DNA of 49,151 bases from Candidatus Enterousia scatequi (GTDB lineage: Bacteria; Pseudomonadota; Alphaproteobacteria; Rs-D84): positions 1 to 49,151 of the forward strand of contig JAGHVG010000003.1 in assembly GCA_018064405.1 (NCBI GenBank), written 5' to 3'. The notes below the pieces were generated by a model. It was not told the DNA's origin, did not search any database, and saw only the letters and a program-made list of their open reading frames with translations. Of this stretch, positions 38,804 to 49,151 are shown piece after piece. Numbering within the stretch: the first letter of the stretch is position 1; every line of letters starts with the position of its first letter. Made by a program: the position numbers and the translations under genes.

Positions 38804-41800
38804 TTAAATATCCAACAACTGTTGTTGTTCGCCACCTTCACGTGCCAATTTTTCAGCACGTTCTTCTTCCTTGGCAATTTCGCGCACACGACGAACGTAT
38901 GCACCTGTTCCCACAGGAATCAGACGACCAACAATCAGGTTTTCATTGATACCAACCAATTTATCGGTTGATCCACTAATCGCAGCATCCACCAAAACCT
39001 TGGTTGTTTGTTGGAACGATGCGTTGGATATAAATGAACGTGATGTCAATGACGCACGAGTCAAACCAACCAAAACCTGTGATGCTTCGGCGATGCGACC
39101 ACCATCGTGTGCAACACGTGCATTTTCTTCTTCAAAATCAACACGGTCAACAACCTGGCCCATCAAGAAACCTGTATCACCTGGATTCGTAATTTCAACA
39201 CGACGTGTCATTTCACGAATCAAGATTTCAATGTGTTTGTCATTAATGGCCACACCCTGCAAACGGTAAACCTGCTGGATCTGTTCAACCATAAATGTTG
39301 CCAATGCTTTCTGACCCAAGATACGCAAAATATCCTGAGGTACTGGTTCACCGTCAACCAATTTGTCCGCCTTGCGAACGGTATCACCACTGCGCACCAG
39401 CAAATTTGTTCCCTTTGGAACAGCATATTCAACAGGTGCTGTGCCATCATCAGGTTCAATACGGATGATAATTTTGGACTTAGAATCTTCCAATTCGACC
39501 GTACCGTCAATTTCAGCCAACAACGCAGGGTTTGCAGGATGACGAACCTCTAGCAATTCTTCAACACGTGGCAGACCGCCCGTAATATCGCTTGTCTTTT
39601 TGGTCTGGACAGGAATACGTGCCAAAATATCACCCGCCTTGACTGTATCACCGTTATTAACATTTAATACAGAATATATAGGCAACAGGTATTCAGCAAT
39701 CTTCTTGCCGCCCAATGATATTACTTCGCCCTTATCATTAACCAATGTGACCGATGGATTCAACGCTTTCTTGGTATTTGTTTTCCAGTTAATAACCTTG
39801 CGCGATACAATACCGGTCATGGCATCAACTTCTTCCAAATAAGATACGTTTTCAATCAAATCGTTAAAGCATACTGTTCCGTCTTTTTCGGCAATGATTG
39901 TGTTGGAATATGGATCCCATTCTGCAACCTTATCACCCTTAGCCACTGTATCACCGTCATTAACAATCAACATAGACGCATATGGCAATGCCATGCTGAA
40001 CAATTTTGAACCCTTGGCATCAACAACGGCAATTTCACCGTTACGTGACAGAACGATAACGCGTCCTGCGGAATTCTTGATTGTATTAACGCCTGTGAAT
40101 TTGACTTTACCAGCAACAGGAACTTCTATAAAGTGGCTTTCGGAACCACCCTCAGCAATACCACCAATATGGAAGGTACGCAACGTTAACTGTGTTCCAG
40201 GTTCACCAATGGATTGACCTGCAACAACACCGACCGCTTCGCCAACATGAACCAATGTTCCACGCGACAAATCCATACCATAACATTTTGCACACAGACC
40301 GTCACTGCAACATGTCAAAACACTGCGAACATCAACACTCGGCAGGCCAGATTCATTAATCTGTTTCGCTGCCGCCTTGGTAATCAATTCACCGGCAGGA
40401 ACGATAACTTCCTTGGTCACAGGATTGATAACATCACATGCCGCTGTACGACCCAATACCACGTCACCCAATGGCACAGATAATGTTGAACCCTGATATA
40501 CTGGCTTTGCAGTAATGAATTCAGATGTTCCACAATCGTGTTCAGTAATAACCGTGTTTTGCGCCAATTCAACCAAACGACGAGTCAGGTAACCTGCCTC
40601 AGCGGTTTTCAAAGCGGTATCTGACATACCCTTACGCGCACCGTGGGTTGACGTAAAGTATTCAGACATGGTTAAACCTTCCTTAAAGTTCGAAATAATA
40701 GGAACTTCAATAATTGAACCATCTGGCTTCTGCATCATACCACGCATACCCGCCAACTGCTGAATCTGACCCTTAGATCCACGGGCCTTGGACACAGCCA
40801 TCATATGAATAGAATTCCAATTATCACCTTCGGTCTTACCCAATGCAGCATATGCCATATCACCCAGTTTATCGGTTGTCTTCTGCCACAGGTCAATCAA
40901 TTTGTTATGACGTTCACCACTGGACAACAAACCGTTTTGATATTGCGTTTCAATTTCAGCGGCCTGTTTTTCAGTGTTCTTTATCATTTCATCTTTTTCA
41001 GCAGGAATAACGATATCATTAAACCCGATTGAAATGCCACTGCGTGCACCCTGTTCAAAACCAGTGTTCTTTAACGCATCGGCCAGCAAAATCATTGCCT
41101 TGTCGCCACAACGTTCATATGTTGTTGCCAATAAAGATTTGATTTCACCAGATGGCATAACCTTGTTCACCAAATCAAACGGCATTTTGTCTGACTTTGG
41201 CAATAATTCACCCAACATCATACGGCCAGCCGTCGTTTTGTATAATTTACCGTTAACACGTGCAACAATTGGTGTGTGCAATGTAATTGTTTTGTTTTGC
41301 AACGCCAACTGCACTTCGTCCATACCGGAAAAGCGTGGTGATTTATCAGTATGTTCGCCATTCATCAATGAAATATAGTAAATACCCAGCACCATATCCT
41401 GGGACAATACTGTCATAGGTTCACCGTTTGCAGGCGACAATATGTTGTTTGTTGACAACATCAATGTACGTGCTTCCAATTGCGCTTCTAACGAAATTGG
41501 CACGTGAACAGACATCTGGTCACCGTCAAAGTCAGCATTAAATCCCTTACACACCAATGGGTGCAGACGGATTGCCTTACCTTCTATCAAGACGGGTTCA
41601 AACGCAATCAGTGACAATCTGTGCAATGTTGGTGCACGGTTCAACAATACAGGATGTTGGTAAATAACCTTTTCCAAGATTTCCCATACGATTTCTTCAC
41701 CGTTTTCAACCATTTTACGTGCGGTTTTCAACGTATTTGCATAACCACCCGCCAACAAACGTGCAAACACAAATGGTTTAAATAATTCCAATGCCATTGT

Positions 41801-42913
41801 TTTTGGCAAACCAACCTGGTGCATATTCAATGTTGGTCCAGGGGTAATAACCGAACGACCCGAATAATCAACACGTTTACCCAACATGTTCATACGGAAA
41901 CGTCCAGATTTACCGCGCAATGAATCAGACAATGATTTCAATGGACGACGATTCTGGGATACCATTGGACGCGCCTTGTGACCATTATCAAACAATGAAT
42001 CAACCGCTTCCTGTAACATACGTTTTTCATTACGAACGATGATATCAGGTTCATGCATTTCCATAAACCGTTTCAAACGGTTGTTACGAATAATAACACG
42101 ACGATACAAATCGTTCAAATCAGATGCCGCAACGTGACCCGCATCCAATGTGACCAATGGACGCATATCTGGTGGAATCACAGGGATGATATCCGGCAAC
42201 ATCCATGCAGGTTCTGTTTTAGAATCCAAGAATGCTTCAACCAATTTCAATTGTTTGATGATTGATTTACGTTTTGCCTCTGACTTGGTTTCCGCCAATT
42301 CTGCACGCAGACGCGTTCTTTCATCACCCATATCCAAATTTGCGATAATTGCACGAACACCTTCGGCACCAATGCCAACACGGAAAGAATCTTCACCAAA
42401 TTCTTCCTTCTTTGCCTGATATTCATCTTCACTGATGACATCATACAATTTCAAACTAGTAAGCCCTGGTTCAATAACGATATACGCATCGTATGAAATA
42501 ACCTGCTCTAACTTCTTTTGTGGCAAATTATTCAACAGTGTTGCGATTTTACCTTCACGCAAGAACCATGTGTGTGCCACAGGCATCGCCAACTTAATAT
42601 GCCCCATACGTTCACGACGAACAGACGATGGGCCAACTTCAACCCCACAACGTTCGCAAACAACCCCGCGGTATTTAATACGTTTATATTTACCGCATGC
42701 ACATTCATAATCTTTTACTGGGCCAAAGATTTGCTGACAAAACAAACCCTCGGGTTCTGGTTTCAAAGAATGATAATTGATGGTTTCTGGTTTTTTAACC
42801 TCACCATGTGACCACGACAGAATTTCCTCTGGGGACGCAATGGTAATACGCAGTGCATCAAACTGTTCTTTGGTTTCAATTTGTCCAAATATCTTTTGCA
42901 ACATATTTGTCAT
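38804..42913 (-). CDS. rpoC: RNA polymerase subunit beta'
   Basis: NADFDGDQMSVHVPISLEAQ, CERCGVEV, GEAVGVVAGQSIGEPGTQLTLRTFH. Confidence 0.97.
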   Translation of the reverse strand: MTNMLQKIFGQIETKEQFDALRITIASPEEILSWSHGEVKKPETINYHSLKPEPEGLFCQQIFGPVKDYECACGKYKRIKYRGVVCERCGVEVGPSSVRRERMGHIKLAMPVAHTWFLREGKIATLLNNLPQKKLEQVISYDAYIVIEPGLTSLKLYDVISEDEYQAKKEEFGEDSFRVGIGAEGVRAIIANLDMGDERTRLRAELAETKSEAKRKSIIKQLKLVEAFLDSKTEPAWMLPDIIPVIPPDMRPLVTLDAGHVAASDLNDLYRRVIIRNNRLKRFMEMHEPDIIVRNEKRMLQEAVDSLFDNGHKARPMVSQNRRPLKSLSDSLRGKSGRFRMNMLGKRVDYSGRSVITPGPTLNMHQVGLPKTMALELFKPFVFARLLAGGYANTLKTARKMVENGEEIVWEILEKVIYQHPVLLNRAPTLHRLSLIAFEPVLIEGKAIRLHPLVCKGFNADFDGDQMSVHVPISLEAQLEARTLMLSTNNILSPANGEPMTVLSQDMVLGIYYISLMNGEHTDKSPRFSGMDEVQLALQNKTITLHTPIVARVNGKLYKTTAGRMMLGELLPKSDKMPFDLVNKVMPSGEIKSLLATTYERCGDKAMILLADALKNTGFEQGARSGISIGFNDIVIPAEKDEMIKNTEKQAAEIETQYQNGLLSSGERHNKLIDLWQKTTDKLGDMAYAALGKTEGDNWNSIHMMAVSKARGSKGQIQQLAGMRGMMQKPDGSIIEVPIISNFKEGLTMSEYFTSTHGARKGMSDTALKTAEAGYLTRRLVELAQNTVITEHDCGTSEFITAKPVYQGSTLSVPLGDVVLGRTAACDVINPVTKEVIVPAGELITKAAAKQINESGLPSVDVRSVLTCCSDGLCAKCYGMDLSRGTLVHVGEAVGVVAGQSIGEPGTQLTLRTFHIGGIAEGGSESHFIEVPVAGKVKFTGVNTIKNSAGRVIVLSRNGEIAVVDAKGSKLFSMALPYASMLIVNDGDTVAKGDKVAEWDPYSNTIIAEKDGTVCFNDLIENVSYLEEVDAMTGIVSRKVINWKTNTKKALNPSVTLVNDKGEVISLGGKKIAEYLLPIYSVLNVNNGDTVKAGDILARIPVQTKKTSDITGGLPRVEELLEVRHPANPALLAEIDGTVELEDSKSKIIIRIEPDDGTAPVEYAVPKGTNLLVRSGDTVRKADKLVDGEPVPQDILRILGQKALATFMVEQIQQVYRLQGVAINDKHIEILIREMTRRVEITNPGDTGFLMGQVVDRVDFEEENARVAHDGGRIAEASQVLVGLTRASLTSRSFISNASFQQTTKVLVDAAISGSTDKLVGINENLIVGRLIPVGTGAYVRRVREIAKEEERAEKLAREGGEQQQLLDI

Positions 42914-42995
42914 GTATTCTGCTCCTTTTAGTCGCTTAAAAGTGCTTTGCGGCAGCGTGCTGTGGGTCACCCCACAACATGCGCCCGCTGCCACA

Positions 42996-45900
42996 TTAAT
43001 CTATTTTCTTTGGTGTCATCGCCAGACCCAATCCACGCAATTCGCGAACGAATACGTTGAATGCTTCTGGGGTGCCGGTTTGGATATCATTGCTGCCGGA
43101 AATGATGGCTTCATACATCTTGTTACGGCCGGTAATATCATCAGATTTCACCGTTAACATTTCACGCAACAGATGTGCGGCACCATGAGCTTCCAATGCC
43201 CACACTTCCATTTCACCCAAACGCTGACCACCCATGTGGGCCTTACCAGACAATGGCTGTTGTGTAACTAATGAATAGTTGCCAACAGAACGTGCATGAA
43301 TCTTTTCGTCAACAAAGTGATGCAATTTCATCATGTACATAACACCAACCGTCACAGGACGTGCAAATTTTTCACCCGTCATACCATCATACAATGTGAA
43401 CTGACCGGTTTCTGGCAGTTTTGCCAATTTCAACATTGATTTAATATCATCCGGACTTGCCCCGTCAAATGTTGGGGTTGCCATTGGAACACCATCACGC
43501 AATAACGCGGCTTCGGCACGAACATCTGTATCGGTCATTTTGGCTAATTTTTCAGCTGTGTCTTTGCCATAAATCTTGCCCATGATGTTACGCAAATCGT
43601 CCGTTACGGCACGTTTTTGTTTAACTTCGTCCAAGACCTGGCCAATTTGCTGACCCAATGTGCGCGCCGCCATACCAAGGTGAGTTTCCAAAATCTGGCC
43701 AATGTTCATACGTGAAGGCACACCCAATGGATTCAAAACGATATCAACTGGGGTTCCATCTTCCATATGTGGCATATCTTCAATTGGAACAACCTTGGAT
43801 ACAATACCCTTGTTTCCGTGACGACCCGCCATTTTATCACCAGGTTGCAATTTCATTTTATGTGCAATGTACACCTTGACTTCTTTCAAGACACTGGCAC
43901 TTAATGAATTGCTTTCTGTTGCCTTGGCAATTTCAGCATCGGCCTTTTCATTTAACAATTTTAATTTGATTGTTAATTCTTCACGCAATTCATCCAGTTT
44001 TGCCTGGGTTTCTTTGTTCTTAACAACCAATTTTTTAACATCAGATGCCTTGATTCCTTCAAATACTTCGGCTGTGATTTTCTTGCCAATAAATGGTTTG
44101 ATACTGCCGGTGCCAGAATCAATTGTTTGACCTTCTACGATTTGGAAAACCTGTTCTGCGAAACCATTTTCAATGATGGATGTTTCTTCATCACGATCCT
44201 TGTTGATTTTCGCAATTTTTTCCAATTCAATCATCTGGGTACGTTCATCTTTCTTAACACCATGACGTGTCAAAACATTAACGCCAATAACGGTACCTTC
44301 TTCGTTTGGTCCAACACGCAGAGATGTATCCTTTACATTTAATGCCTTTTCACCAAAGATGTTACGCAACAGTGCTTCTTCGGGGGTCAACAATGTTTCA
44401 GATTTTGGTGAAACACGACCAACCAAAATATCGCCCTGTTTTACACGCGCACCAACGTAGATGATGCCAGATTCATCCAAATTCTTTAATGATTCTTCAC
44501 TGACGTTTGGAATATCACGTGTGAAACTCTCAGGCCCTAACTGAGTATCACGAACCTTGAATTCTTTTTCAACAATCTTAACAGACGTAAACGCATCATC
44601 ACGTGAAATACGTTCTGAAATCACAATTGCGTCTTCGTAGTTATAACCACGCCATGGCACAAATGCGACCAATACGTTACGACCCAATGCCAATTCACCA
44701 TAATTCATTGATGAACCATCAGCAATTATATCGCCCGCAGAAATACGGTCACCGACATGAACCAATGGTTTTTGGTGAATCAATGTTTCACTGTTAGAAC
44801 GTTCAAATTTTTCCAGGTTATAAATATCCACACCCGTCACAACGTTGCGTGAATTCATACATTTAACCACGATACGATTTGCATCCACAGATTCAACAAC
44901 ACCGCTGTGCTTTGCAACCTTACCAGTGCGGGAATCACGTGCCACTTCGCGTTCAATGCCGGTACCAACCAATGGTGCCTGGACACGTAATAGCGGAACG
45001 CCCTGACGTTGCATGTTTGAACCCATCAATGCACGGTTAGCGTCGTCATTTTCCACAAATGGAATCAGTCCTGTGGCGATGGATACCACCTGACGTGGTG
45101 CCACATCAATCAGGTCAACTTCGACCTTTGGAATCATGGTAAATTCGCCATCAACACGCGCAGTTACCATATCTTCGGTTAAAACACCAGATGCATTTGT
45201 TGGGGTATTACCCTGGGCAATTTTGTGACCCAATTCTTCATCAGCGGTCAAATATACCAATTCGTCTGTAACCTTGCCATTTTTAACAACATAGTATGGC
45301 GTTTCAATAAACCCATATGGATTTACACGTGCATATGTTGCCAAATGGTTAATCAGACCAATATTTGCACCTTCGGGTGTATGAATTGGGCATAAACGAC
45401 CATAGTGTGTCGGATGAACGTCACGCACATCAATCCCAGCACGTTCACGGTTCAATCCGCCAGGACCCAACGCAGATATACGACGTTTGTGTTCCAATTC
45501 AGCCAACGGATTATACGCATCCATAAACTGTGACAACTGTGATGTTCCCAAGAATTCAGATACCAATGACATTAATGGCTTAACATTAATAACATCCTGA
45601 GGCTGCATATTTGCAATATTCGGTGAAGACAAACTTTCACGAACCAAGCGGTCAATACGCAACATACCCGTACGGAATGTTTGTTCCAACAATTCACCAA
45701 CTGTACGTACACGACGATTTGACAGGTTATCAATATCATCAATTGTATCCTTGTGATCAATGATGTTTGTTAAGGTCTTTAACACCGCCAAGAAATCAGA
45801 TTTGGTCAACAAACGATCATCTTCGGGACGTTTACCAGAATCAATCTTTAAACGTTTGTTCATTTTGAAACGACCAACCGCAGATAAATCATAATATGAT

Positions 45901-47132
45901 TCATCAAAACCCTGACGCAAGAACAGATTTGTCGCTGCTTCAACCGTTGGACGTTCGCCCGGACGAATAATGTTGTAAATTTCAATCAACGCATCATCAC
46001 GATTTGTAATTTTATCTGCAATCAAAGTGTTGCGCATATGTGCAGTAATTGTTGCATTATCAATCGCAATTAGTGATATTTCCTTGACACCTAATTTTGC
46101 AATATCAGACAAAATTTCTTCGGTGATTTCGGTACCGGCAGGATATAAAACTTCGTCGCCATTCATGATTGGGTCAAACAAATATTCACCAACCAATGAT
46201 TCAGATTCAACACCATATTCCTTGACTGCACTTGTAATTTTGGATAAACGTTTTGCGTTTAATCTGTCACCCTTAGACGCCAATGGCTTTTTATCCTTGG
46301 TTCCCAAAATATCATAATTCAAACGGAATTTATCTAAACCTTCAAAATTTGCTGTGTTACCAACCCAAATTTTGCCATTGAATGACAAAGGTAGACGTTT
46401 GTAAAACGCACCCAGTATTTCAGTATCAGACATACCCTTGATACCCAATTTACGTGGATCCGCATTCCATTTCTTTTCTTCATCAGCCGCCGGCAAGCAA
46501 CGTAACAAAACCGTTGCAGGAATTTTACGACGACGATCAATACGAACATAAATAACACCCTTGGATTCTTCAAAATCAATCCAGCTGCCATGTTCAGGAA
46601 TGATACGTGCTGTATATGTTGTTGGGTTTCCAGCAACCTTGGCTTCTTTTGTGGTTGCGAACACGACACCTTGGGCACGATGCATTTGTGATACGATAAC
46701 ACGTTCAACACCCGCAGCGATAAAGCTGCCACGTTCTGTCATCAATGGAACTTCGCCCATAAATATTTCTTGTTCTTTGATATCACGAAGTGTTTTTTTA
46801 CCATCTTCTGCGACATCCCACAAAATCAATCTCAACTTCAATTTCAACCTGCGTGAATAATTCATATTACGCAGCATACATTCCTTTACATTATAAACAG
46901 GTTTTTCAAGTTTATATTCCACAAATTCCAAGTCCGCAACACCTGCGTAATCTTTGATTGGGAACATAGATGAAAAAACGTTTTGCAAACCAATGTTTTT
47001 ACGTTTTTCAGGTTCAACATCTGCCTGCAAAAAATCTTTGTAAGAATTGTATTGTATTTCAACTAAATCAGGAAGTGGAGTTTGCAAAAAACTTTTACCG
47101 AAAGATTTTCTAAGTTTCTGGATAACTGCCAT
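42996..47132 (-). CDS. rpoB: RNA polymerase subunit beta
   Basis: GTSQLSQFMDAYNPLAELEHKRRISALGPGGLNRERAG, GDKMAGRHGNKGIVS. Confidence 0.97.
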   Translation of the reverse strand: MAVIQKLRKSFGKSFLQTPLPDLVEIQYNSYKDFLQADVEPEKRKNIGLQNVFSSMFPIKDYAGVADLEFVEYKLEKPVYNVKECMLRNMNYSRRLKLKLRLILWDVAEDGKKTLRDIKEQEIFMGEVPLMTERGSFIAAGVERVIVSQMHRAQGVVFATTKEAKVAGNPTTYTARIIPEHGSWIDFEESKGVIYVRIDRRRKIPATVLLRCLPAADEEKKWNADPRKLGIKGMSDTEILGAFYKRLPLSFNGKIWVGNTANFEGLDKFRLNYDILGTKDKKPLASKGDRLNAKRLSKITSAVKEYGVESESLVGEYLFDPIMNGDEVLYPAGTEITEEILSDIAKLGVKEISLIAIDNATITAHMRNTLIADKITNRDDALIEIYNIIRPGERPTVEAATNLFLRQGFDESYYDLSAVGRFKMNKRLKIDSGKRPEDDRLLTKSDFLAVLKTLTNIIDHKDTIDDIDNLSNRRVRTVGELLEQTFRTGMLRIDRLVRESLSSPNIANMQPQDVINVKPLMSLVSEFLGTSQLSQFMDAYNPLAELEHKRRISALGPGGLNRERAGIDVRDVHPTHYGRLCPIHTPEGANIGLINHLATYARVNPYGFIETPYYVVKNGKVTDELVYLTADEELGHKIAQGNTPTNASGVLTEDMVTARVDGEFTMIPKVEVDLIDVAPRQVVSIATGLIPFVENDDANRALMGSNMQRQGVPLLRVQAPLVGTGIEREVARDSRTGKVAKHSGVVESVDANRIVVKCMNSRNVVTGVDIYNLEKFERSNSETLIHQKPLVHVGDRISAGDIIADGSSMNYGELALGRNVLVAFVPWRGYNYEDAIVISERISRDDAFTSVKIVEKEFKVRDTQLGPESFTRDIPNVSEESLKNLDESGIIYVGARVKQGDILVGRVSPKSETLLTPEEALLRNIFGEKALNVKDTSLRVGPNEEGTVIGVNVLTRHGVKKDERTQMIELEKIAKINKDRDEETSIIENGFAEQVFQIVEGQTIDSGTGSIKPFIGKKITAEVFEGIKASDVKKLVVKNKETQAKLDELREELTIKLKLLNEKADAEIAKATESNSLSASVLKEVKVYIAHKMKLQPGDKMAGRHGNKGIVSKVVPIEDMPHMEDGTPVDIVLNPLGVPSRMNIGQILETHLGMAARTLGQQIGQVLDEVKQKRAVTDDLRNIMGKIYGKDTAEKLAKMTDTDVRAEAALLRDGVPMATPTFDGASPDDIKSMLKLAKLPETGQFTLYDGMTGEKFARPVTVGVMYMMKLHHFVDEKIHARSVGNYSLVTQQPLSGKAHMGGQRLGEMEVWALEAHGAAHLLREMLTVKSDDITGRNKMYEAIISGSNDIQTGTPEAFNVFVRELRGLGLAMTPKKID

Positions 47133-47275
47133 GGGTATCAATCCTTTTTTTATATATGCGTTTTGCAAACGAAACAGTTTGTATGTTTTTCGCACCTGCG
47201 CCCGCCACAGAAAAATTCCATGACGGGCATAGATGACGCTGCGGTTTCCCACAACGATTTTTTATTTGATAGATA

Positions 47276-47641
47276 TTATTTCAATTCTACCTTTGCGCCA
47301 GCGGCTTCCAAAGTAGCTTTCATTTTGTCAGCTTCGTCTTTGGCAACAGCTTCTTTAACGGCCTTTGGTGCAGATTCAACCAAAGCTTTTGCTTCGCCCA
47401 AACCTAAACCTGTGATGTCTTTAACAGCCTTAATAACAGCCAATTTGTTTGCACCAGCTTCTGCTAATACAACATCAAATTCTGTTTTTTCTTCGGCCGC
47501 AGCAGCAGCAGGACCAGCAGCAACTGCAACAGCAGCAGCAGCGCTAACGCCCCATGTTTCTTCCAATGCTTTGGATAATTCAACTGCTTCTTGGACAGTT
47601 AATTTTGACAATTCTTCAACTATTTTTTGAATGTCTGCCAT
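47276..47641 (-). CDS. rplL: 50S ribosomal protein L7/L12
   Basis: [39 protein letters not shown]. Confidence 0.96.
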   Translation of the reverse strand: MADIQKIVEELSKLTVQEAVELSKALEETWGVSAAAAVAVAAGPAAAAAEEKTEFDVVLAEAGANKLAVIKAVKDITGLGLGEAKALVESAPKAVKEAVAKDEADKMKATLEAAGAKVELK

Positions 47642-47666
47642 TTTATTACTCCTTTAGAGTTTTAAG

Positions 47667-48143
47667 TTAATTCTTTTTTCCATACTCTGCGGAAACACGC
47701 GCCAAACGCGATGCAGGTTCAACCAATATACGCGCGATAGTAGAACGAATTTCCAACAGGGAAGGAAGCTTGGATAATTGCACGATGCCATCCATATCTA
47801 AAACATCTGCATCCATTTTACCACCAACGATTGTCAAATTTGGATGTTCATCCGCAAATTTGGCCAATACTTTGGTAACCGCCAATGCATCTGTTGCAAA
47901 TGCAACCGCCGTTGGACGTTTCATCATATCGGATACAGGCGCAAAATCGGTATCTTTTAATGCCAATTTCATCAAACGGTTTTTGACAACTTTGAACAAA
48001 GAAACCTTGTCACGTAATTCATTACGCAAAGATTCCAATTCTTTAACCGTCAAACCATGATTTTCAACAACGAAAATACCGTTTGCATCTTTCAAGGATG
48101 ACTGCAACGCTGAAATCAAATCTGATTTTTCTTCGCGTTTCAT
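47667..48143 (-). CDS. rplJ: 50S ribosomal protein L10
   Basis: MKREEKSDLISALQSSLKDANGIFVVENHGLTVKELESLRNELRDKVSLFKVVKNRL. Confidence 0.93.
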   Translation of the reverse strand: MKREEKSDLISALQSSLKDANGIFVVENHGLTVKELESLRNELRDKVSLFKVVKNRLMKLALKDTDFAPVSDMMKRPTAVAFATDALAVTKVLAKFADEHPNLTIVGGKMDADVLDMDGIVQLSKLPSLLEIRSTIARILVEPASRLARVSAEYGKKN

Positions 48144-48149
48144 TATATC

Positions 48150-48320
48150 ATACCCTTACTTCTTCTTGTTGTTAACTTTCCATCCAGATTGCTCTGGGTG
48201 GGGCTTGTTGTTCCTGCCCCAAAGAATTTTCTTTGTCTATGATGGAAATTAAGCTTGCGCACCATCAGTCTCGGACAGAAATCTCAGTTGGATGTGCACG
48301 CGAAAAACACATACACATCC
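48150..48320 (-). promoter_or_regulatory. Candidate L10(L12) leader upstream of rplJ
   Basis: About 170-nt structured gap between rplA and rplJ; several hairpins on the minus strand, e.g. ggggcaggaacaacaagcccc. Confidence 0.55.
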
Positions 48321-48325
48321 TGATA

Positions 48326-49000
48326 TTATTTTGCTTCAACCTTTAAGCCAGGGCCCTGGGTTGTTGCAACACTGCATGCCAGGATATATTGACCCTTAGA
48401 CGATGCAGGTTTTACCTTTTTCAACTGTTCAATCAATGCATTTGCATTTTCAACCAATTTATCAGTTGCAAATGACATTTTGCCCAAACCAGCATGAATA
48501 ATCCCGTTCTTTTCAGCACGATATTCAATCTGACCAGCCTTGGCAATTTTGACAGCCTCACTAACATTGTTTGTTACTGTACCTAATTTTGGATTTGGCA
48601 TCAAACCCTTTGGTCCCAAAACACGTGCCACTTTGGACATCTTTGGCATCATGTCAGGTGTTGCGATCACACGGTCAAAATTAATATTGCCCGCTGCGAC
48701 CTGATCAATCAATTCTTCGCCGCCAACAACGTCAGCACCTGCTTTCTTGGCATCATCCTGTGCATTGACAGTAAATACTGCAACGCGCACAGTTTTACCT
48801 GTGCCGTTTGGCAAAGATAACATACCACGAATGTTTTGGTCATTTTTTGTAACATCAATACCCAAACGGATAGCGATTTCCAATGTTTCGTCAAACTTTT
48901 TAGAACAATATGGACGCAATGCTTCAATTGCATCTGCGATTGCATACACCTTATCTTTGTCCAAATTTGCCCATGTTTGTTGTTTTTTTGTCTGTTTCAT
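48326..49000 (-). CDS. rplA: 50S ribosomal protein L1
   Basis: FDRVIATPDMMPKMSKVARVLGPKGLMPNPKLGTVT. Confidence 0.96.
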   Translation of the reverse strand: MKQTKKQQTWANLDKDKVYAIADAIEALRPYCSKKFDETLEIAIRLGIDVTKNDQNIRGMLSLPNGTGKTVRVAVFTVNAQDDAKKAGADVVGGEELIDQVAAGNINFDRVIATPDMMPKMSKVARVLGPKGLMPNPKLGTVTNNVSEAVKIAKAGQIEYRAEKNGIIHAGLGKMSFATDKLVENANALIEQLKKVKPASSKGQYILACSVATTQGPGLKVEAK

Positions 49001-49002
49001 TG

Positions 49003-49151
49003 TTAATCCTCCACCTTTACGCCCATAGAACGGCATTGACCCGCAACAATATTCATAGCAGATTCAATGGTAGAGCAATTCAAATCAGGCATTTTATCCT
49101 GGGCAATCTGTTTGATTTGATCTTTGGTTATTGTGCCAACGAAATCACGAC
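49003..49151 (-). CDS. rplK: 50S ribosomal protein L11, C-terminal part (truncated by window edge)
   Basis: Minus-strand translation [48 protein letters not shown]. Confidence 0.9.
   Translation of the reverse strand, partial: RDFVGTITKDQIKQIAQDKMPDLNCSTIESAMNIVAGQCRSMGVKVED

Noticed and set aside
38216-38971. 251-aa plus-strand ORF
   Set aside because: Antisense to rpmF, the HAD gene and rpoC, which are better supported; translation has no recognisable domain.
38995-39006. hix-like core aaaccttggttg inside rpoC
   Set aside because: 11 of 12 core bases match, but it is coding sequence in an essential gene with no inverted partner nearby; likely chance.

Overview
The window looks like a low-GC, probably gut-associated, fermentative alphaproteobacterial chromosome segment (taxonomy is inferred from gene content only). 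Core genes recognised: parC, nrdD/nrdG, priA, miaA, gap, an L-lactate/malate dehydrogenase, proS, an olsB/olsA-like pair, mltB-like, hemW, an M13 peptidase, an IHF/HU protein, plsX-rpmF, and the rplK-rplA-rplJ-rplL-rpoB-rpoC cluster. There are two tRNAs: Asp-GTC and Arg-CCT. The strongest accessory signal is a candidate phase-variation switch at 29774-32568. It has a Hin/Gin/Pin/Mpi-type serine invertase, two inverted hix-like sites (AAACC-AA-GGTTT core) bounding about 117 bp, and a YadA-anchor trimeric autotransporter adhesin downstream. Computing the inversion by hand puts a perfect TTGACA exactly 17 bp upstream of TACCGT in front of the adhesin, which suggests the orientation shown is OFF. 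The second notable system is a class III ribonucleotide reductase whose glycyl-radical domain (RSMGF) is a separate 61-aa gene, preceded by two NrdR-box-like palindromes. Other observations: an attenuator-like leader before a repeat-containing surface-protein pair, MITE-like palindromic repeats, an inverted partial copy of the tRNA-Arg 3' end, poly-G tracts in coding regions, and small ORFs missing from the supplied track. All calls come from reading the sequence; no database search was run.
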